Shown here one piece after another: positions 36,162-45,003 of a stretch of 48,208 nucleotides of DNA (positions within the stretch are counted from its first letter, which is position 1; each line of letters opens with the position of its first letter). Both the position numbers and the translations under genes were made by a program. This DNA comes from Puniceicoccaceae bacterium (GTDB lineage: Bacteria; Verrucomicrobiota; Verrucomicrobiia; Opitutales; Coraliomargaritaceae). The notes under the pieces were generated by a model, which was given only the letters and a program-made list of their open reading frames with translations, ran no database searches and was not told the DNA's origin. The stretch is from contig SKFT01000002.1 of NCBI GenBank assembly GCA_007117865.1, positions 1 through 48,208 on the forward strand, read 5' to 3'.

Positions 36162-37049
36162 ATGTCTATGGACGATAAACCCATTTTAATGCTCGGATTG
36201 CCCAAGGGTAGCCTTGAGGAATCCACAATACAATTGTTTGCCCACGCCGGTTTTCAAATCACCAAAAGCTCGCGTTCCTACAAACCCAGCTTTGATGACC
36301 CCGATTTGGATGGTCGCTTTGTGCGCGCGCAGGAAGTGAGTCGCTACGTCGAGCATGGTTACTTCGATTGTGGCCTTACGGGACAGGATTGGGTTTGTGA
36401 AAATAATTCTGATGTGCTTGAGGTATCCAGCTTGGTCTATAGCCGTGCTTCTAACCGTCGCTCGCGCTGGGTGCTTGCCGTGCCGGAGGATTCAGCAATC
36501 CGCACAGTGCAGGATTTGCAGGGCAAGCGCATCGCCACCGAGGTGGTTAATATTGTTCGTAACTATCTGGCCGACAAAGGTGTTGAGGCCGAAGTGGAGT
36601 TTTCCTGGGGAGCCACCGAGGTCAAAGTGCCCGATTTGGTCGATGCTATTGTGGACCTTACTGAAACTGGCAATTCACTGCGCGCCAATCGCTTGCGCAT
36701 TGTCGATACGCTTCTTTATACCAATACGGTGCTGGTTGCTAACAAAGAAGCTTGGGCGAATCCCGTCAAAAAGCGCAAGATAGAGAGCATCGCCATGCTG
36801 CTTCAGGCGGCTCTGGCCGCGCGCAGTAAGGTTGGCCTCAAATTCAATATTGAGCGCACCAAGGTGGATGAGGTTATCAATAGCCTGCCGTCCCTGCGCA
36901 ATCCTACCGTCAACCGCCTGGCCGACGAAAACTGGGTCGCTTTGGATATCGTGGCCGACGAATCGGCGGTGCGCGATCTGATTCCGGCACTCAAGGAACA
37001 TGGTGCTGAGGGTATCGTGGAATATCCCTTGAACAAACTGGTTTACTAA
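36162..37049 (+). CDS. hisG: ATP phosphoribosyltransferase, long form
   Basis: This enzyme catalyses the first step of histidine synthesis, joining ATP and PRPP. The catalytic domains contain [16 protein letters not shown] at the N-terminus, [10 protein letters not shown] and the PRPP loop region [15 protein letters not shown]. At 295 residues it has the extra C-terminal ACT-like domain (about 215-295), so it is the HisZ-independent form with its own histidine feedback site. The ATG at 36162 lies 55 bases after rnpB. No other his gene is adjacent; aguB follows after 12 bases. Confidence 0.97.
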   Translation: MSMDDKPILMLGLPKGSLEESTIQLFAHAGFQITKSSRSYKPSFDDPDLDGRFVRAQEVSRYVEHGYFDCGLTGQDWVCENNSDVLEVSSLVYSRASNRRSRWVLAVPEDSAIRTVQDLQGKRIATEVVNIVRNYLADKGVEAEVEFSWGATEVKVPDLVDAIVDLTETGNSLRANRLRIVDTLLYTNTVLVANKEAWANPVKKRKIESIAMLLQAALAARSKVGLKFNIERTKVDEVINSLPSLRNPTVNRLADENWVALDIVADESAVRDLIPALKEHGAEGIVEYPLNKLVY

Positions 37050-37061
37050 ACACCGACTCCT

Positions 37062-37940
37062 ATGCCACGTATCACACGTTTGGGATTGATTCAGGGCCGC
37101 GACCACGGTTCCCGTGATGCCAATATGCAGCAGTCGATTGACTCAATTCGCTCGGCAGCCAAGGCGGGCGCTCAGGTGGTGATTACCCAGGAGCTGTTCT
37201 TAACGCCTTATTTTTGCGTTTTTCAAAATCCCGCAGGTTTTGATTTGGCTGAATCCATACCAGGGCCCACTACCGCAACTTTGTGCCAAGTGGCTGCTGA
37301 AACCGGCGCAGTGGTGGTTGCCTCGCTGTTTGAGCGGGCAGCGCTGGGTGTTTATTTTAATACCGCAGTGGTGATTGATGCCGATGGCACCCTCCTCGGC
37401 CGCTACCGCAAAATGCATATTCCGCAAGATCCCGGCTTTGAGGAGAAATTTTATTTCACCCCCGGCGATTTGGGCTTCCGTGTGTGGCAGACGCGTTTTG
37501 GCGCGTTGGGGGTTTTGATTTGCTGGGACCAATGGTTTCCAGAGGCCGCTCGCTTGGCTACACTTGCCGGCGCGGAAATACTTATCTACCCCACTGCCAT
37601 TGGATGGTTGCCGGATGAGAAGGCCGAGCTGGGCCAGGCTCAGCACACGGCATGGGAGACGGTCCAACGTGGCCATGCCGTTGCTAACGGCTGCTATGTC
37701 GCCGCTGTCAATCGCACTGGCATTGAGGGGCATACGGAGTTCTGGGGGCAATCTTTTGTTGCCGACCCCTATGGCCAAATTATGCAGCGGGCACCGATCG
37801 ATAAGGACTGTGATTTGTTGGTGGATTGCGATCTCGATGCCCTCGAATCAGTTCGCCGAATCTGGCCATTTCTGCGAGATCGCCGGATCGATGCCTACAG
37901 CGGATTAAGTCAGCGCTTGCTGCCGCAAACAGCTCCCTGA
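37062..37940 (+). CDS. aguB: N-carbamoylputrescine amidase
   Basis: This nitrilase-superfamily enzyme hydrolyses N-carbamoylputrescine to putrescine, carbon dioxide and ammonia. The catalytic triad is Glu44 (TQELFLTPYF), Lys117 (YRKMHIPQDP) and Cys154 (ICWDQWFPEAAR). The segment IPQDPGFEEKFYFTPGD is typical of AguB rather than other nitrilases. Length (292) is normal. It lies directly before the agmatine deiminase gene (17 bases), so the pair converts agmatine to putrescine. hisG precedes it by 12 bases, so all three may be one transcript. Confidence 0.95.
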   Translation: MPRITRLGLIQGRDHGSRDANMQQSIDSIRSAAKAGAQVVITQELFLTPYFCVFQNPAGFDLAESIPGPTTATLCQVAAETGAVVVASLFERAALGVYFNTAVVIDADGTLLGRYRKMHIPQDPGFEEKFYFTPGDLGFRVWQTRFGALGVLICWDQWFPEAARLATLAGAEILIYPTAIGWLPDEKAELGQAQHTAWETVQRGHAVANGCYVAAVNRTGIEGHTEFWGQSFVADPYGQIMQRAPIDKDCDLLVDCDLDALESVRRIWPFLRDRRIDAYSGLSQRLLPQTAP

Positions 37941-37957
37941 GACGATCCTCTGCAATT

Positions 37958-39031
37958 ATGCCAAACGACCTTACCACTGAACCTTTTCGCTATGGCAAAA
38001 GACGTTTTCCTGCTGAGTGGGAATCACAGGAAGCCATTTGGTTTGCCTGGCCTACCCGTAATGACTTATGGCCGGGATTCCAGCAGGAGGTGCGACGCGA
38101 TTTGTCGGCTTTGTATGTAACCGCCTCGCGCTACCAAACCGTGCGCGTCTTATGTCCATTCGCCGCGCAAGACGAACTGAAAGAGCATTTAAAGTTCAGT
38201 GCCTGGGATGGGCAGAGGATTGAGCTTTTTGATTACCAAACGGATGATGTGTGGTGTCGCGATTTCGGTCCTATCTTTGTCCAGACTCAGACAGGTGCCT
38301 TGTTGATTACAAGCTGGGAATACAATGCATGGGGCGGCAAATTCGCCCTCTACCAACGCGATAATGCAGTGCCGGAATGGATTGCTGAGGAACTGGGGTT
38401 GGATTGCCTGGAGTTTGATATCGTTGCCGAAGGGGGTGCCATTGAAAGCAATGGTGCCGGCTCCCTTCTGACGACGGAATGTGTTTTGCTGAACGCAAAC
38501 CGCGGGCAGCATGAAAGCGATGCCCGCGCACGGATTGAAGACCGATTCAGCCGCGCCTTTGGTTTGCAACAAATTCTCTGGCTAGGCGATGGTTTAGCGG
38601 GTGACGATACCGATGGGCATATCGATAATTTGGCCCGCTTCTTTGCCGAAGACGGTATTTTATATGCGACGACAGATCCCTCCGATAGCGCCAACTTTGC
38701 GGCTTTGGAGGCCAATCGTCTGCGCCTGGAAGGTTTCCGCACGCCCGCAGGTAAACCTTTTCGCACCATTCCTTTACCCTTGCCGCCTGCGGTGTTTGCC
38801 GATGGCGAGCGTTTGGCTGCCAGCTATCTCAATTTTCTTATTCTTAATGGCGCAGTCTTGGTCCCCACTTATGGGGATCAGGCCGCAGATGACCACGCCT
38901 GCCAGATTCTCTCAGAATGCTTCCCGGGAAGAAACATGGAACGGGTCGATAGCCGGGTGATTTTGCGCGAGGGTGGCTCACTCCATTGCTTGAGCCAACC
39001 GCAACCGTTAGCAGCCGGTTTTAACGCCTAA
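37958..39031 (+). CDS. aguA: Agmatine deiminase
   Basis: This peptidylarginine-deiminase-family enzyme converts agmatine to N-carbamoylputrescine. Seen motifs: DDVWCRDFGPIF (substrate Asp), GDDTDGHIDNLARF (catalytic His-Asp) and the C-terminal nucleophile in EGGSLHCLSQ (Cys344). The track begins upstream inside aguB; the ATG at 37958 gives MPNDLTTEPFRYGKRRFPAEW, the usual family N-terminus, and 357 residues. It feeds the AguB reaction. The arginine decarboxylase that makes agmatine is not in the window. Confidence 0.95.
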   Translation: MPNDLTTEPFRYGKRRFPAEWESQEAIWFAWPTRNDLWPGFQQEVRRDLSALYVTASRYQTVRVLCPFAAQDELKEHLKFSAWDGQRIELFDYQTDDVWCRDFGPIFVQTQTGALLITSWEYNAWGGKFALYQRDNAVPEWIAEELGLDCLEFDIVAEGGAIESNGAGSLLTTECVLLNANRGQHESDARARIEDRFSRAFGLQQILWLGDGLAGDDTDGHIDNLARFFAEDGILYATTDPSDSANFAALEANRLRLEGFRTPAGKPFRTIPLPLPPAVFADGERLAASYLNFLILNGAVLVPTYGDQAADDHACQILSECFPGRNMERVDSRVILREGGSLHCLSQPQPLAAGFNA

Positions 39032-39087
39032 AAGTTGCGCCAGCTAACGCTATCTCCGACACACCACGCCCAACAGACGCTTTCCCG

Positions 39088-39115
39088 GAGTCTTTGATTA
39101 TTTTGTAAAAGACTC
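39088..39115 (+). terminator. Possible terminator after aguA
   Basis: GAGTCTTT and AAAGACTC form an 8-bp stem with a 12-base AT-rich loop, 56 bases after the aguA stop. There is no T-run after it, so it would be weak or Rho-assisted. It is the only clear stem in the 137 bases between aguA and the next gene. Confidence 0.35.
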
Positions 39116-39168
39116 ATCTGCGGCAGTTTAAGCTTGTTTTTCGCTGTTAGAAAAACAGATATGGCTGA

Positions 39169-39894
39169 GTGGATGCAGACATCCTTAAATTTTTTTTACT
39201 ATTACTGGCAGCCCATTGCATTGCCGATTTTCTGCTGCAAACGACTTGGATGGTGCGCGAGAAAAACCGCTTCGCTGTGCTTGCTCTGCATGCTGGCATT
39301 CATGCCCTAGTCACCTATCTTTGCTTACAGCAATGGAATTCCTTGTTGTTGCCGACAATGGTATTCGTTGTCCACGCATCGATTGACTTCACCAAAACCC
39401 GATTGCCGCGATCCGTCTTTTATTTTGCCCTGGATCAATTATTTCACGTTTTAAGTTTGCTTGCACTTGCATGGATAGCCTTGAGCATTGAGCCTTTTTT
39501 GTTAAGCGATTGCTGGCTTGTGCCACCAGTATGGATTCTCCTGTTCGGTGGATTTTCCATAACGGTTTGGGGAGTTGGTTACTTTTTGCTATGCTTTCCC
39601 GCCCCATCCGCGAATAGCTATCCCCTCCAAGTCACCGAAACTTCGCTTGGACGGTTTGTGAAAAATCCCACCTTGGTAGGCCAAATGGAACGCACACTGA
39701 TTTTTGGCCTGGTCGTATCGGGTTATGTATTGGCTGTTCCTTTAATTGCCAGCTTAAAGCTGGTATGGCTTGCCTTAACCTCTAAAGATCGATCCGCAAC
39801 TTGGGTTTTGATGGTATTGACACTGTGGAGTTTTGGCTTAGCTCTGCTTTTAAGCGCGTTAACCCACTGGGCTATCGGTTGTGATTTTATTTGA
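39169..39894 (+). CDS. DUF3307 membrane protein
   Basis: This is a 241-residue integral membrane protein. The first part matches the DUF3307 pattern: HCIADFLLQTTWM and KNRFAVLALHAGIHALVTYL, then FVVHASIDFTK. At least six hydrophobic helices can be counted. The biochemical role of the family is unknown. The start is a GTG at 39169; no in-frame ATG lies near. It is 35 bases before the lipid-transport permease gene, but a shared function is not established. Confidence 0.8.
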   Translation: MDADILKFFLLLLAAHCIADFLLQTTWMVREKNRFAVLALHAGIHALVTYLCLQQWNSLLLPTMVFVVHASIDFTKTRLPRSVFYFALDQLFHVLSLLALAWIALSIEPFLLSDCWLVPPVWILLFGGFSITVWGVGYFLLCFPAPSANSYPLQVTETSLGRFVKNPTLVGQMERTLIFGLVVSGYVLAVPLIASLKLVWLALTSKDRSATWVLMVLTLWSFGLALLLSALTHWAIGCDFI

Positions 39895-39929
39895 TACCGA
39901 TTGCAAAGACTGTTTGAGTCAGCCGTTTA

Positions 39930-41087
39930 ATGGTGAAGCAAACGCAGGTCCAACTTTTAGAGGTTCGCTTTGAGCACTCCGGGGAGGGTGCCTATTTGCT
40001 AGCGCTTGCGGGTAATTGGACGCGTTCCGCAATGCGTGCCAATGATCAATGGCAAGCATTTTTTGAGCGCATTCCAAGTTCAATTGGGGCTGCTGGCAGG
40101 TTGGAATTTGATTGCCGCGCTCTGGATCGCTGGGATATGCGCTTGGTATCGGCCCTCGCCCAGATGCTAAGGTTATCTAATGAGATCGGATGCGAGGTTG
40201 ATCTGCGTGGCCTGCCGGAGGGGATTCGCGGTTTGTTTGATCTGGCCGCCGCCGTCCCAGAGGCTGAAGGGCGCGGGTCCGGAGACAGACGGGATGACTG
40301 GCTGGAGAATTTGGGGCATCACGTAATCGCCATCGTCCAAGGGTTCTGGAATTATAATGCTTTTCTCGGTGAATTGATACTGGAGTTGCTGGCGACAATG
40401 CGCGGAAAAACGTCAATTCGGGCAAGGGATTTTTGGCTGGCAATCCAGAATGCCGGGCCCATGGCTGTTCCCATTACCAGCTTACTCGCATTCCTCACTG
40501 GCCTGATCATTGCCTACATCGGAGTTTTGCAACTTCACAAACTAGCGGCGGATATCTTCGTTGCCGATTTGGTGGGCTTGGTAATGACCCGCGAACTGTC
40601 TGCCGTTATGACAGGCGTTATCATGGCCGGACGCACCGGCGCGGCCTATGCGGCTCAAATTGGTAGTATGCGGGTGAATGATGAAATTGATGCCCTTAAA
40701 AGCTTTGGTATCTCGCCGGTGCGTTTTTTAGTCGTGCCCAAGGTTTTGGCTTTGGTTTTGATGATGCCCCTGCTGGTCGCACTGGCCAATGTAGTGTCCA
40801 TTTTTGCAGGCATGTTGGTGGCTGTGGGTATCTCGGATGTGACGATTCCACAATACCATTTTCAGATTGTTAATGCCGTTGGTATGAATGATGTGCTTGT
40901 GGGCTTATTCAAATCACTCGTGTTCGGGTTTATCATTGCTTTGGCGGGTTGCTATCGGGGCTTGCGTTGTGGGCGCGACGCAGCCGCGGTCGGCCAAGCC
41001 ACCACCTCCGCAGTGGTGACTGCGATTACCTGGATTGTGATTGTCGATGCGATCTTCGCCGTTTTACTCAACATTCTTGGCATATGA
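39930..41087 (+). CDS. mlaE: MlaE-type ABC transporter permease with N-terminal STAS-like domain
   Basis: This is the inner-membrane permease of an MCE lipid-transport system. Residues 1-120 look like a STAS/MlaB-like domain (LEFDCRALDRWDMRLVSALAQML). Residues 135-385 are the MlaE domain, with GPMAVPITSLLAFLTGLI, the conserved ELSAVMTGVIMAGRTGAAYAAQIGSM region (quoted in parts) and EIDALKSFGISP. In E. coli MlaB is a separate small protein; here it is fused. Its stop overlaps the ATPase start (ATGA). The system maintains outer-membrane lipid asymmetry or imports lipids in related bacteria. Confidence 0.93.
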   Translation: MVKQTQVQLLEVRFEHSGEGAYLLALAGNWTRSAMRANDQWQAFFERIPSSIGAAGRLEFDCRALDRWDMRLVSALAQMLRLSNEIGCEVDLRGLPEGIRGLFDLAAAVPEAEGRGSGDRRDDWLENLGHHVIAIVQGFWNYNAFLGELILELLATMRGKTSIRARDFWLAIQNAGPMAVPITSLLAFLTGLIIAYIGVLQLHKLAADIFVADLVGLVMTRELSAVMTGVIMAGRTGAAYAAQIGSMRVNDEIDALKSFGISPVRFLVVPKVLALVLMMPLLVALANVVSIFAGMLVAVGISDVTIPQYHFQIVNAVGMNDVLVGLFKSLVFGFIIALAGCYRGLRCGRDAAAVGQATTSAVVTAITWIVIVDAIFAVLLNILGI

Positions 41088-41896
41088 GGAGCACAACTGA
41101 AGAATCTGATAATCGCGTAATCATGGTGCGGGATTTGGAGATGCGCTACGGTTCGTATCTTGTCATGAGCAAACTCAACTTCGATGTCCTGCGTGGTGAG
41201 ATTAAGGTGATAATGGGCGGTAGCGGATGCGGCAAAAGTACGCTCTTGCGTCACCTTATTGGCATGGAATTCCCGACCCGCGGATCGATCGTAATGCTTA
41301 GCCAGAAGGTGTCCCCGGATGATGCGGCGTTGACGCGCTTGCGCCACCGCTTTGGCGTCCTCTACCAGGGTGGCGCGCTGTGGAGTTCCATGACTTTGGC
41401 GGAGAATGTTGCACTGCCTATGGAGACTTTTACCCGTATGGGACGAAAGGAAATTGCCGAGGTTGTTGCCTTTAAATTGGCTTTGGTTGGTCTATCTGGC
41501 TTCGGTGACCGCTATCCCGCCGAACTGAGTGGCGGCATGCGCAAACGCGCGGGTCTTGCCCGTGCGATCGCCTTGGATCCGGAAATCCTTTTTGTCGACG
41601 AGCCTTCTGCCGGATTGGATCCACTCAGCGCAAGACGGCTGGATGAATTAATCCTTGCCTTGAGGGATTCCATGAAAACGACCGTTGTCATCGTTACCCA
41701 TGAACTCGACAGTATTTTTACCATCGCCGATACCGCTCTGTTTTTGGATGCGGAATCCAAAACCGCAATTGCAGATGCCAATCCAAATGAACTCCGTAAT
41801 GGCACAGCCGATGCTCCCGAGCGGGTGCGTACTTTCCTACGCCGTGGTGCGGCTCCCCAATTCTTAGCTCAAGCAGAGGAAATTGATTATGATTAA
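41084..41896 (+). CDS. mlaF: MlaF-type ABC transporter ATPase
   Basis: This is the ATPase of the MCE transporter. Walker A GGSGCGKST, Q-loop YQGGALWSSMT, signature LSGGMRKRAGLARA, Walker B ILFVDEPSAGLDP and switch His VTHEL are all intact. The YQGGALWSSMTLAENVALP stretch is typical of MlaF proteins. The track start (40949) lies within the permease gene; I use the ATG at 41084, which overlaps its stop (ATGA). An ATG at 41123 is the alternative. Length is 270 residues. The stop overlaps the mlaD start by eight bases. Confidence 0.95.
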   Translation: MRSTTEESDNRVIMVRDLEMRYGSYLVMSKLNFDVLRGEIKVIMGGSGCGKSTLLRHLIGMEFPTRGSIVMLSQKVSPDDAALTRLRHRFGVLYQGGALWSSMTLAENVALPMETFTRMGRKEIAEVVAFKLALVGLSGFGDRYPAELSGGMRKRAGLARAIALDPEILFVDEPSAGLDPLSARRLDELILALRDSMKTTVVIVTHELDSIFTIADTALFLDAESKTAIADANPNELRNGTADAPERVRTFLRRGAAPQFLAQAEEIDYD

Positions 41897-42935
41897 AGTT
41901 AATCCCAAGTGGATAGGTCTATTTGTTATTGTTGGATTCAGCGCCTTGGCTGGCCTTCTGATCATTTTCGGAGGCGGCGCTTTTGGCGGCAAAGCCAATC
42001 GCTATGTGTTGTTTTTTGATCAGTCGGTTAACGGACTCAATCCGGGCGCAACGGTCAAATTTCGCGGTGTCCCAATTGGCACCGTCGAACGTATCAGTTT
42101 GAGGGTAGTTGGGCAGTCGCCCGAGTCGCGGGCTATTCCAGTGGTCATTGCGCTTAAGCCTCGTCAGCTTGAGCGAGAACTTGGTGTCGGCGTAGATCTG
42201 TTGGCAAAAGACAATATTCGTCGAGCGATTGATAATGGTTTGGCCGCACGGCTGAATCTGGAAAGCTTTGTTACCGGTCTGCTGTTCGTGGAACTTGACT
42301 TTATCGGCATCCCGGGAAGTCAACGCTACCATTTGAGTGCGGATGATGTAGCGCAAGAATGGTTGGAGATCCCCACCGTTGGCTCGCCTTTTGATAAATT
42401 GACTTCGGATATCGTGGCGCTGATTTCAAAGGTGGAAGATATTGATTTTGTGGGCTTGTTCGACAATATTAATACCTTGGTTGGTAATGCCGGAACCGCG
42501 CTCGAATCCGTCGATTTCTACGTCCTAAGCCAAAGTGCCGTTCGTATCATGGACAATGTGTCGACTTTGATGGAAACCGGTGCGGTTAATCGTGCTATGG
42601 TTGAATTTGCCGCTGCCGCTTCCGCTTTTGCTGCGACTGCCGCCACCGCTGAGAGCTTAATCGAACAAATTCAGGGCGAGGGCATTCCATTGGGGCCGCA
42701 ATTGGAGGCAACTCTGGCCGAAGCACAGGAATTGATGCAAGCGTGGAAATCTTTCGCCAGGCAAACTGACCATTTTCTGTCAGGTAACTCTGATTTGCGC
42801 AGTGATTTGGACAATACCATGCAAATCTGGTCGGATACCGCACGCAGCTTTCGCGCTTTGATTGAATTGCTGCGGGAAAATCCAAGATCCATCCTTTCGG
42901 GTAGAACGCTGCAAGGATTTGAACCCCAACAGTGA
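41889..42935 (+). CDS. mlaD: MlaD/MCE-domain periplasmic lipid-binding protein
   Basis: This is a membrane-anchored MCE protein. A single N-terminal helix (about 9-30) is followed by an MCE domain (about 38-115, FFDQSVNGLNPGATVKFRGVPIGTV, quoted in parts) and a long helical region to the end, rich in Ala and Glu between 225 and 290. The sequence continues well past the MCE domain, so it is the long single-MCE form, probably making a hexameric helical tunnel. The TTG in the track is replaced by the ATG at 41889. It is the third gene of the mlaEFD unit; no MlaC-like or lipoprotein gene follows. Confidence 0.93.
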   Translation: MIKVNPKWIGLFVIVGFSALAGLLIIFGGGAFGGKANRYVLFFDQSVNGLNPGATVKFRGVPIGTVERISLRVVGQSPESRAIPVVIALKPRQLERELGVGVDLLAKDNIRRAIDNGLAARLNLESFVTGLLFVELDFIGIPGSQRYHLSADDVAQEWLEIPTVGSPFDKLTSDIVALISKVEDIDFVGLFDNINTLVGNAGTALESVDFYVLSQSAVRIMDNVSTLMETGAVNRAMVEFAAAASAFAATAATAESLIEQIQGEGIPLGPQLEATLAEAQELMQAWKSFARQTDHFLSGNSDLRSDLDNTMQIWSDTARSFRALIELLRENPRSILSGRTLQGFEPQQ

Positions 42936-43097
42936 TACGCCCGGTTGTGTTTTACCCCAGCTTTGCACACTCCTTGTTTTATCGCCCCAAGGTATTCGCC
43001 AGTTACTTTCATTGGCGGCAAGCGATCTTGACTCCAAATTACGCCAATCCAAGCGGGCTGCCAGGCGCCGGGATGTTTTTTTGCATTTCCCCGTATT

Positions 43098-43125
43098 TTG
43101 TTATTGATAACCGGGTGAATATCTT
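43098..43125 (+). promoter_or_regulatory. Candidate tRNA-Ser promoter
   Basis: TTGTTA (43098-43103) and TATCTT (43120-43125) with a 16-base spacer are modest matches. They would start transcription about 11 bases before the tRNA. The rest of the 207 bases between mlaD and the tRNA has no recognisable feature. Confidence 0.3.
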
Positions 43126-43142
43126 TTCCAATTTTCATGTTC

Positions 43143-43234
43143 GGAGAAGTGGCTGAGTGGTCGAAAGCAGTTCTTTGCTAAAGAACCGATCGCCTAAAAG
43201 CGATCCGTGGGTTCAAATCCCACCTTCTCCGCCA
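43143..43234 (+). tRNA. tRNA-Ser (anticodon GCU), CCA encoded
   Basis: The acceptor stem is GGAGAAG/CTTCTCC with discriminator G. The anticodon stem is GTTCT/AGAAC around TTGCTAA, giving anticodon GCT. The long variable arm CGATCGCC...GCGATC is typical of a class II tRNA. The T-loop is TTCAAAT and the 3' CCA is encoded (43232-43234). It reads AGC and AGU serine codons. Confidence 0.97.
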
Positions 43235-43379
43235 CTTTTGCATCAAATGATTACTCAATCAGCTGGTGACTTAATATATTTTGTTCTTGCTCAATTTTAG
43301 CTTGCACTAATGCTGCAGCATGCTTCTATCGCATGTTTTTCTCTTTGCAAATGCTATAGGCTTAGCCCTTATTGATGTT

Positions 43380-44027
43380 ATGAAACAATTTAAACTGAAT
43401 GTTATCAGTCGCCCGGAGAGTGGACGAGGTCCAGCTCGCCGACTTCGCAAGTCTGGCCGTATTCCCGCCAGTCTCTATGGCAAAAAAGGTGCTCGCTCAA
43501 TCTCCGTTTTGACGGATGATTTTCGCCGCCTTAATAAACAAGCGGCTGGCTCTGCTGCGATGATCGAGCTGCTGGATGATGAAGGCAAAAAGCACTTGGC
43601 GCTGATCCAGGAGACCCACATTGACCCCATCACTGACGGGTTTTTACATATTGATTTTCACGAAGTTGAGCAAAACGAAACCTTTACCGCCACCGTGCCG
43701 GTTCAAATTACAGGTGAAGAAGTTTCCATTGGGGTTCGCAACGAAAGTGGATTAATTGACCAACACGTTTATGAGTTGGAAATTCGTTGCAAACCTGCCG
43801 ATTTGCCAGAATCCATTGTGTTGGATGTTACCAATCTGCATGTGGGTGATGGTATTCACTTGCGCGATGTTTCCGCTCCGTCCGGGGTTGAGCTTTTTGG
43901 TGATCCTGATACGCTAATTGTGGCCTGCGCCGGTAGTCGTATCGCCAAGGTGGCTGGGTCCACCGCTGATGCAGCTGATGAGGCTGCCGCAGTTGAGGCC
44001 GCCGAAGGCGCGTCCGCTGAATCCTGA
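43380..44027 (+). CDS. rplY: 50S ribosomal protein L25 (Ctc-type)
   Basis: This is the 5S rRNA-binding protein L25 in its long form. The L25 domain covers about residues 1-95 (SGRGPARRLRKSGRIPASLYGKK near the start, quoted in parts) and a Ctc/TL5 beta domain about 96-190. An Ala/Glu-rich tail of about 25 residues ends in GASAES. The track start at 43320 adds an unlikely 20-residue extension; the ATG at 43380 gives MKQFKLNVISRPESGRGP, the normal start. Pth follows after 47 bases, the usual L25-Pth pairing. Confidence 0.95.
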   Translation: MKQFKLNVISRPESGRGPARRLRKSGRIPASLYGKKGARSISVLTDDFRRLNKQAAGSAAMIELLDDEGKKHLALIQETHIDPITDGFLHIDFHEVEQNETFTATVPVQITGEEVSIGVRNESGLIDQHVYELEIRCKPADLPESIVLDVTNLHVGDGIHLRDVSAPSGVELFGDPDTLIVACAGSRIAKVAGSTADAADEAAAVEAAEGASAES

Positions 44028-44074
44028 TTTTTCGCGGTCTGCTTGCCGGGCTGCACTTTTCGTTCTTTAACAGT

Positions 44075-44671
44075 ATGTCCATTGGTTTGATTGTGGGCTT
44101 GGGCAATCCAGGGCCCCGCTACCAAAACACCCGCCACAACGTCGGGTTCCATTTGCTTGAGGCATTCTCCCACTCCAGGCAGGCATCCGCATGGCGCAAA
44201 AATGATCGTTTCAATGCCTTGGTTGCAGAGGCCTTGATTGCCGACAATCATTTCCAGCTCATGAAGCCGCTTACCTTCATGAACAGAAGCGGGTTTAGCA
44301 TCGCGTCATGGCTGCGCTACTTTGGTCGTTCAGCCAACGAAATTATCGTGGTTTATGATGATCTAACTCTCGATTTCACGCGCAGTAAGTTGTCGATCGG
44401 CGGTAGCGCTGGAGGTCATAATGGTGTTGCCGATATTCTTACGGTTATTCCCTCCAACGACTTCTTTCGTTTTCGGCTTGGAATCGGTAACAAACCCCAT
44501 AAAGCAATGCCACTCGCTGATTATGTGCTTGGCCAATTTAGCAAAAATGAGCAGCAACTGCTTGCCAATCGAATGGACGTTTTCTGTGACCAATTACACA
44601 GCATTTTGCTGGATGGGCCAGATAAGGCCATGAATTCTATCAATCAAAAGACGATTTCTACAAATGAGTAA
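44075..44671 (+). CDS. pth: Peptidyl-tRNA hydrolase
   Basis: The enzyme recycles peptidyl-tRNAs released from stalled ribosomes. The catalytic His21 sits in NTRHNVGFH, Asn70 in KPLTFMNRSG, and the Asp95-Asp96 pair in VVYDDL. The SIGGSAGGHNG stretch is also conserved. Length (198) is normal. Its stop overlaps the rpsF start by eight bases. The gene order L25, Pth, S6 is common in bacteria. Confidence 0.97.
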   Translation: MSIGLIVGLGNPGPRYQNTRHNVGFHLLEAFSHSRQASAWRKNDRFNALVAEALIADNHFQLMKPLTFMNRSGFSIASWLRYFGRSANEIIVVYDDLTLDFTRSKLSIGGSAGGHNGVADILTVIPSNDFFRFRLGIGNKPHKAMPLADYVLGQFSKNEQQLLANRMDVFCDQLHSILLDGPDKAMNSINQKTISTNE

Positions 44672-44963
44672 CACTAAAAATAAAAACTACAAAGCCACCT
44701 TCATCCTCGATCTTCGCAATACCGAAGATGATGCGACTAAGGTGATTGCCGACATTTCCGAGGTTCTCGGTCAAATTGGTGGTTCCGTCACCGAAAGCCG
44801 CGACCTTGGGGTGCGTGACTTTGCCCGTGCGGCAGACCACCGCTTTAGCCAGGGGCACTACGTCGAGGTCAATTTTGACGGTGATTCCAGCGTTCCTGCA
44901 CAGCTACAGGAAAAGCTACGCTTGGATAAGCGCGTTAACCGCATCTGCGTAGAAGCAGTTTGA
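44664..44963 (+). CDS. rpsF: 30S ribosomal protein S6
   Basis: This is a small-subunit protein of the central domain. The fold can be traced from YKATFILDLRNTEDDATKV to the C-terminal RLDKRVNRICVEAV, ending the last beta strand. At 99 residues it is short and lacks the acidic tail of E. coli S6. The ATG at 44664 overlaps pth by eight bases. Single-strand binding protein follows after 40 bases. S18 (rpsR) and L9 (rplI), usually the next genes, are absent. Confidence 0.92.
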   Translation: MSNTKNKNYKATFILDLRNTEDDATKVIADISEVLGQIGGSVTESRDLGVRDFARAADHRFSQGHYVEVNFDGDSSVPAQLQEKLRLDKRVNRICVEAV

Positions 44964-45003
44964 GTCTTGACCCTTAATCAATTTATCGATTTGGCATTAA
45001 TGC

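Noticed and set aside
42932-43156. 74-codon forward ORF running into tRNA-Ser
   Set aside because: It overlaps the tRNA 5' end, has no start signal and no family resemblance.
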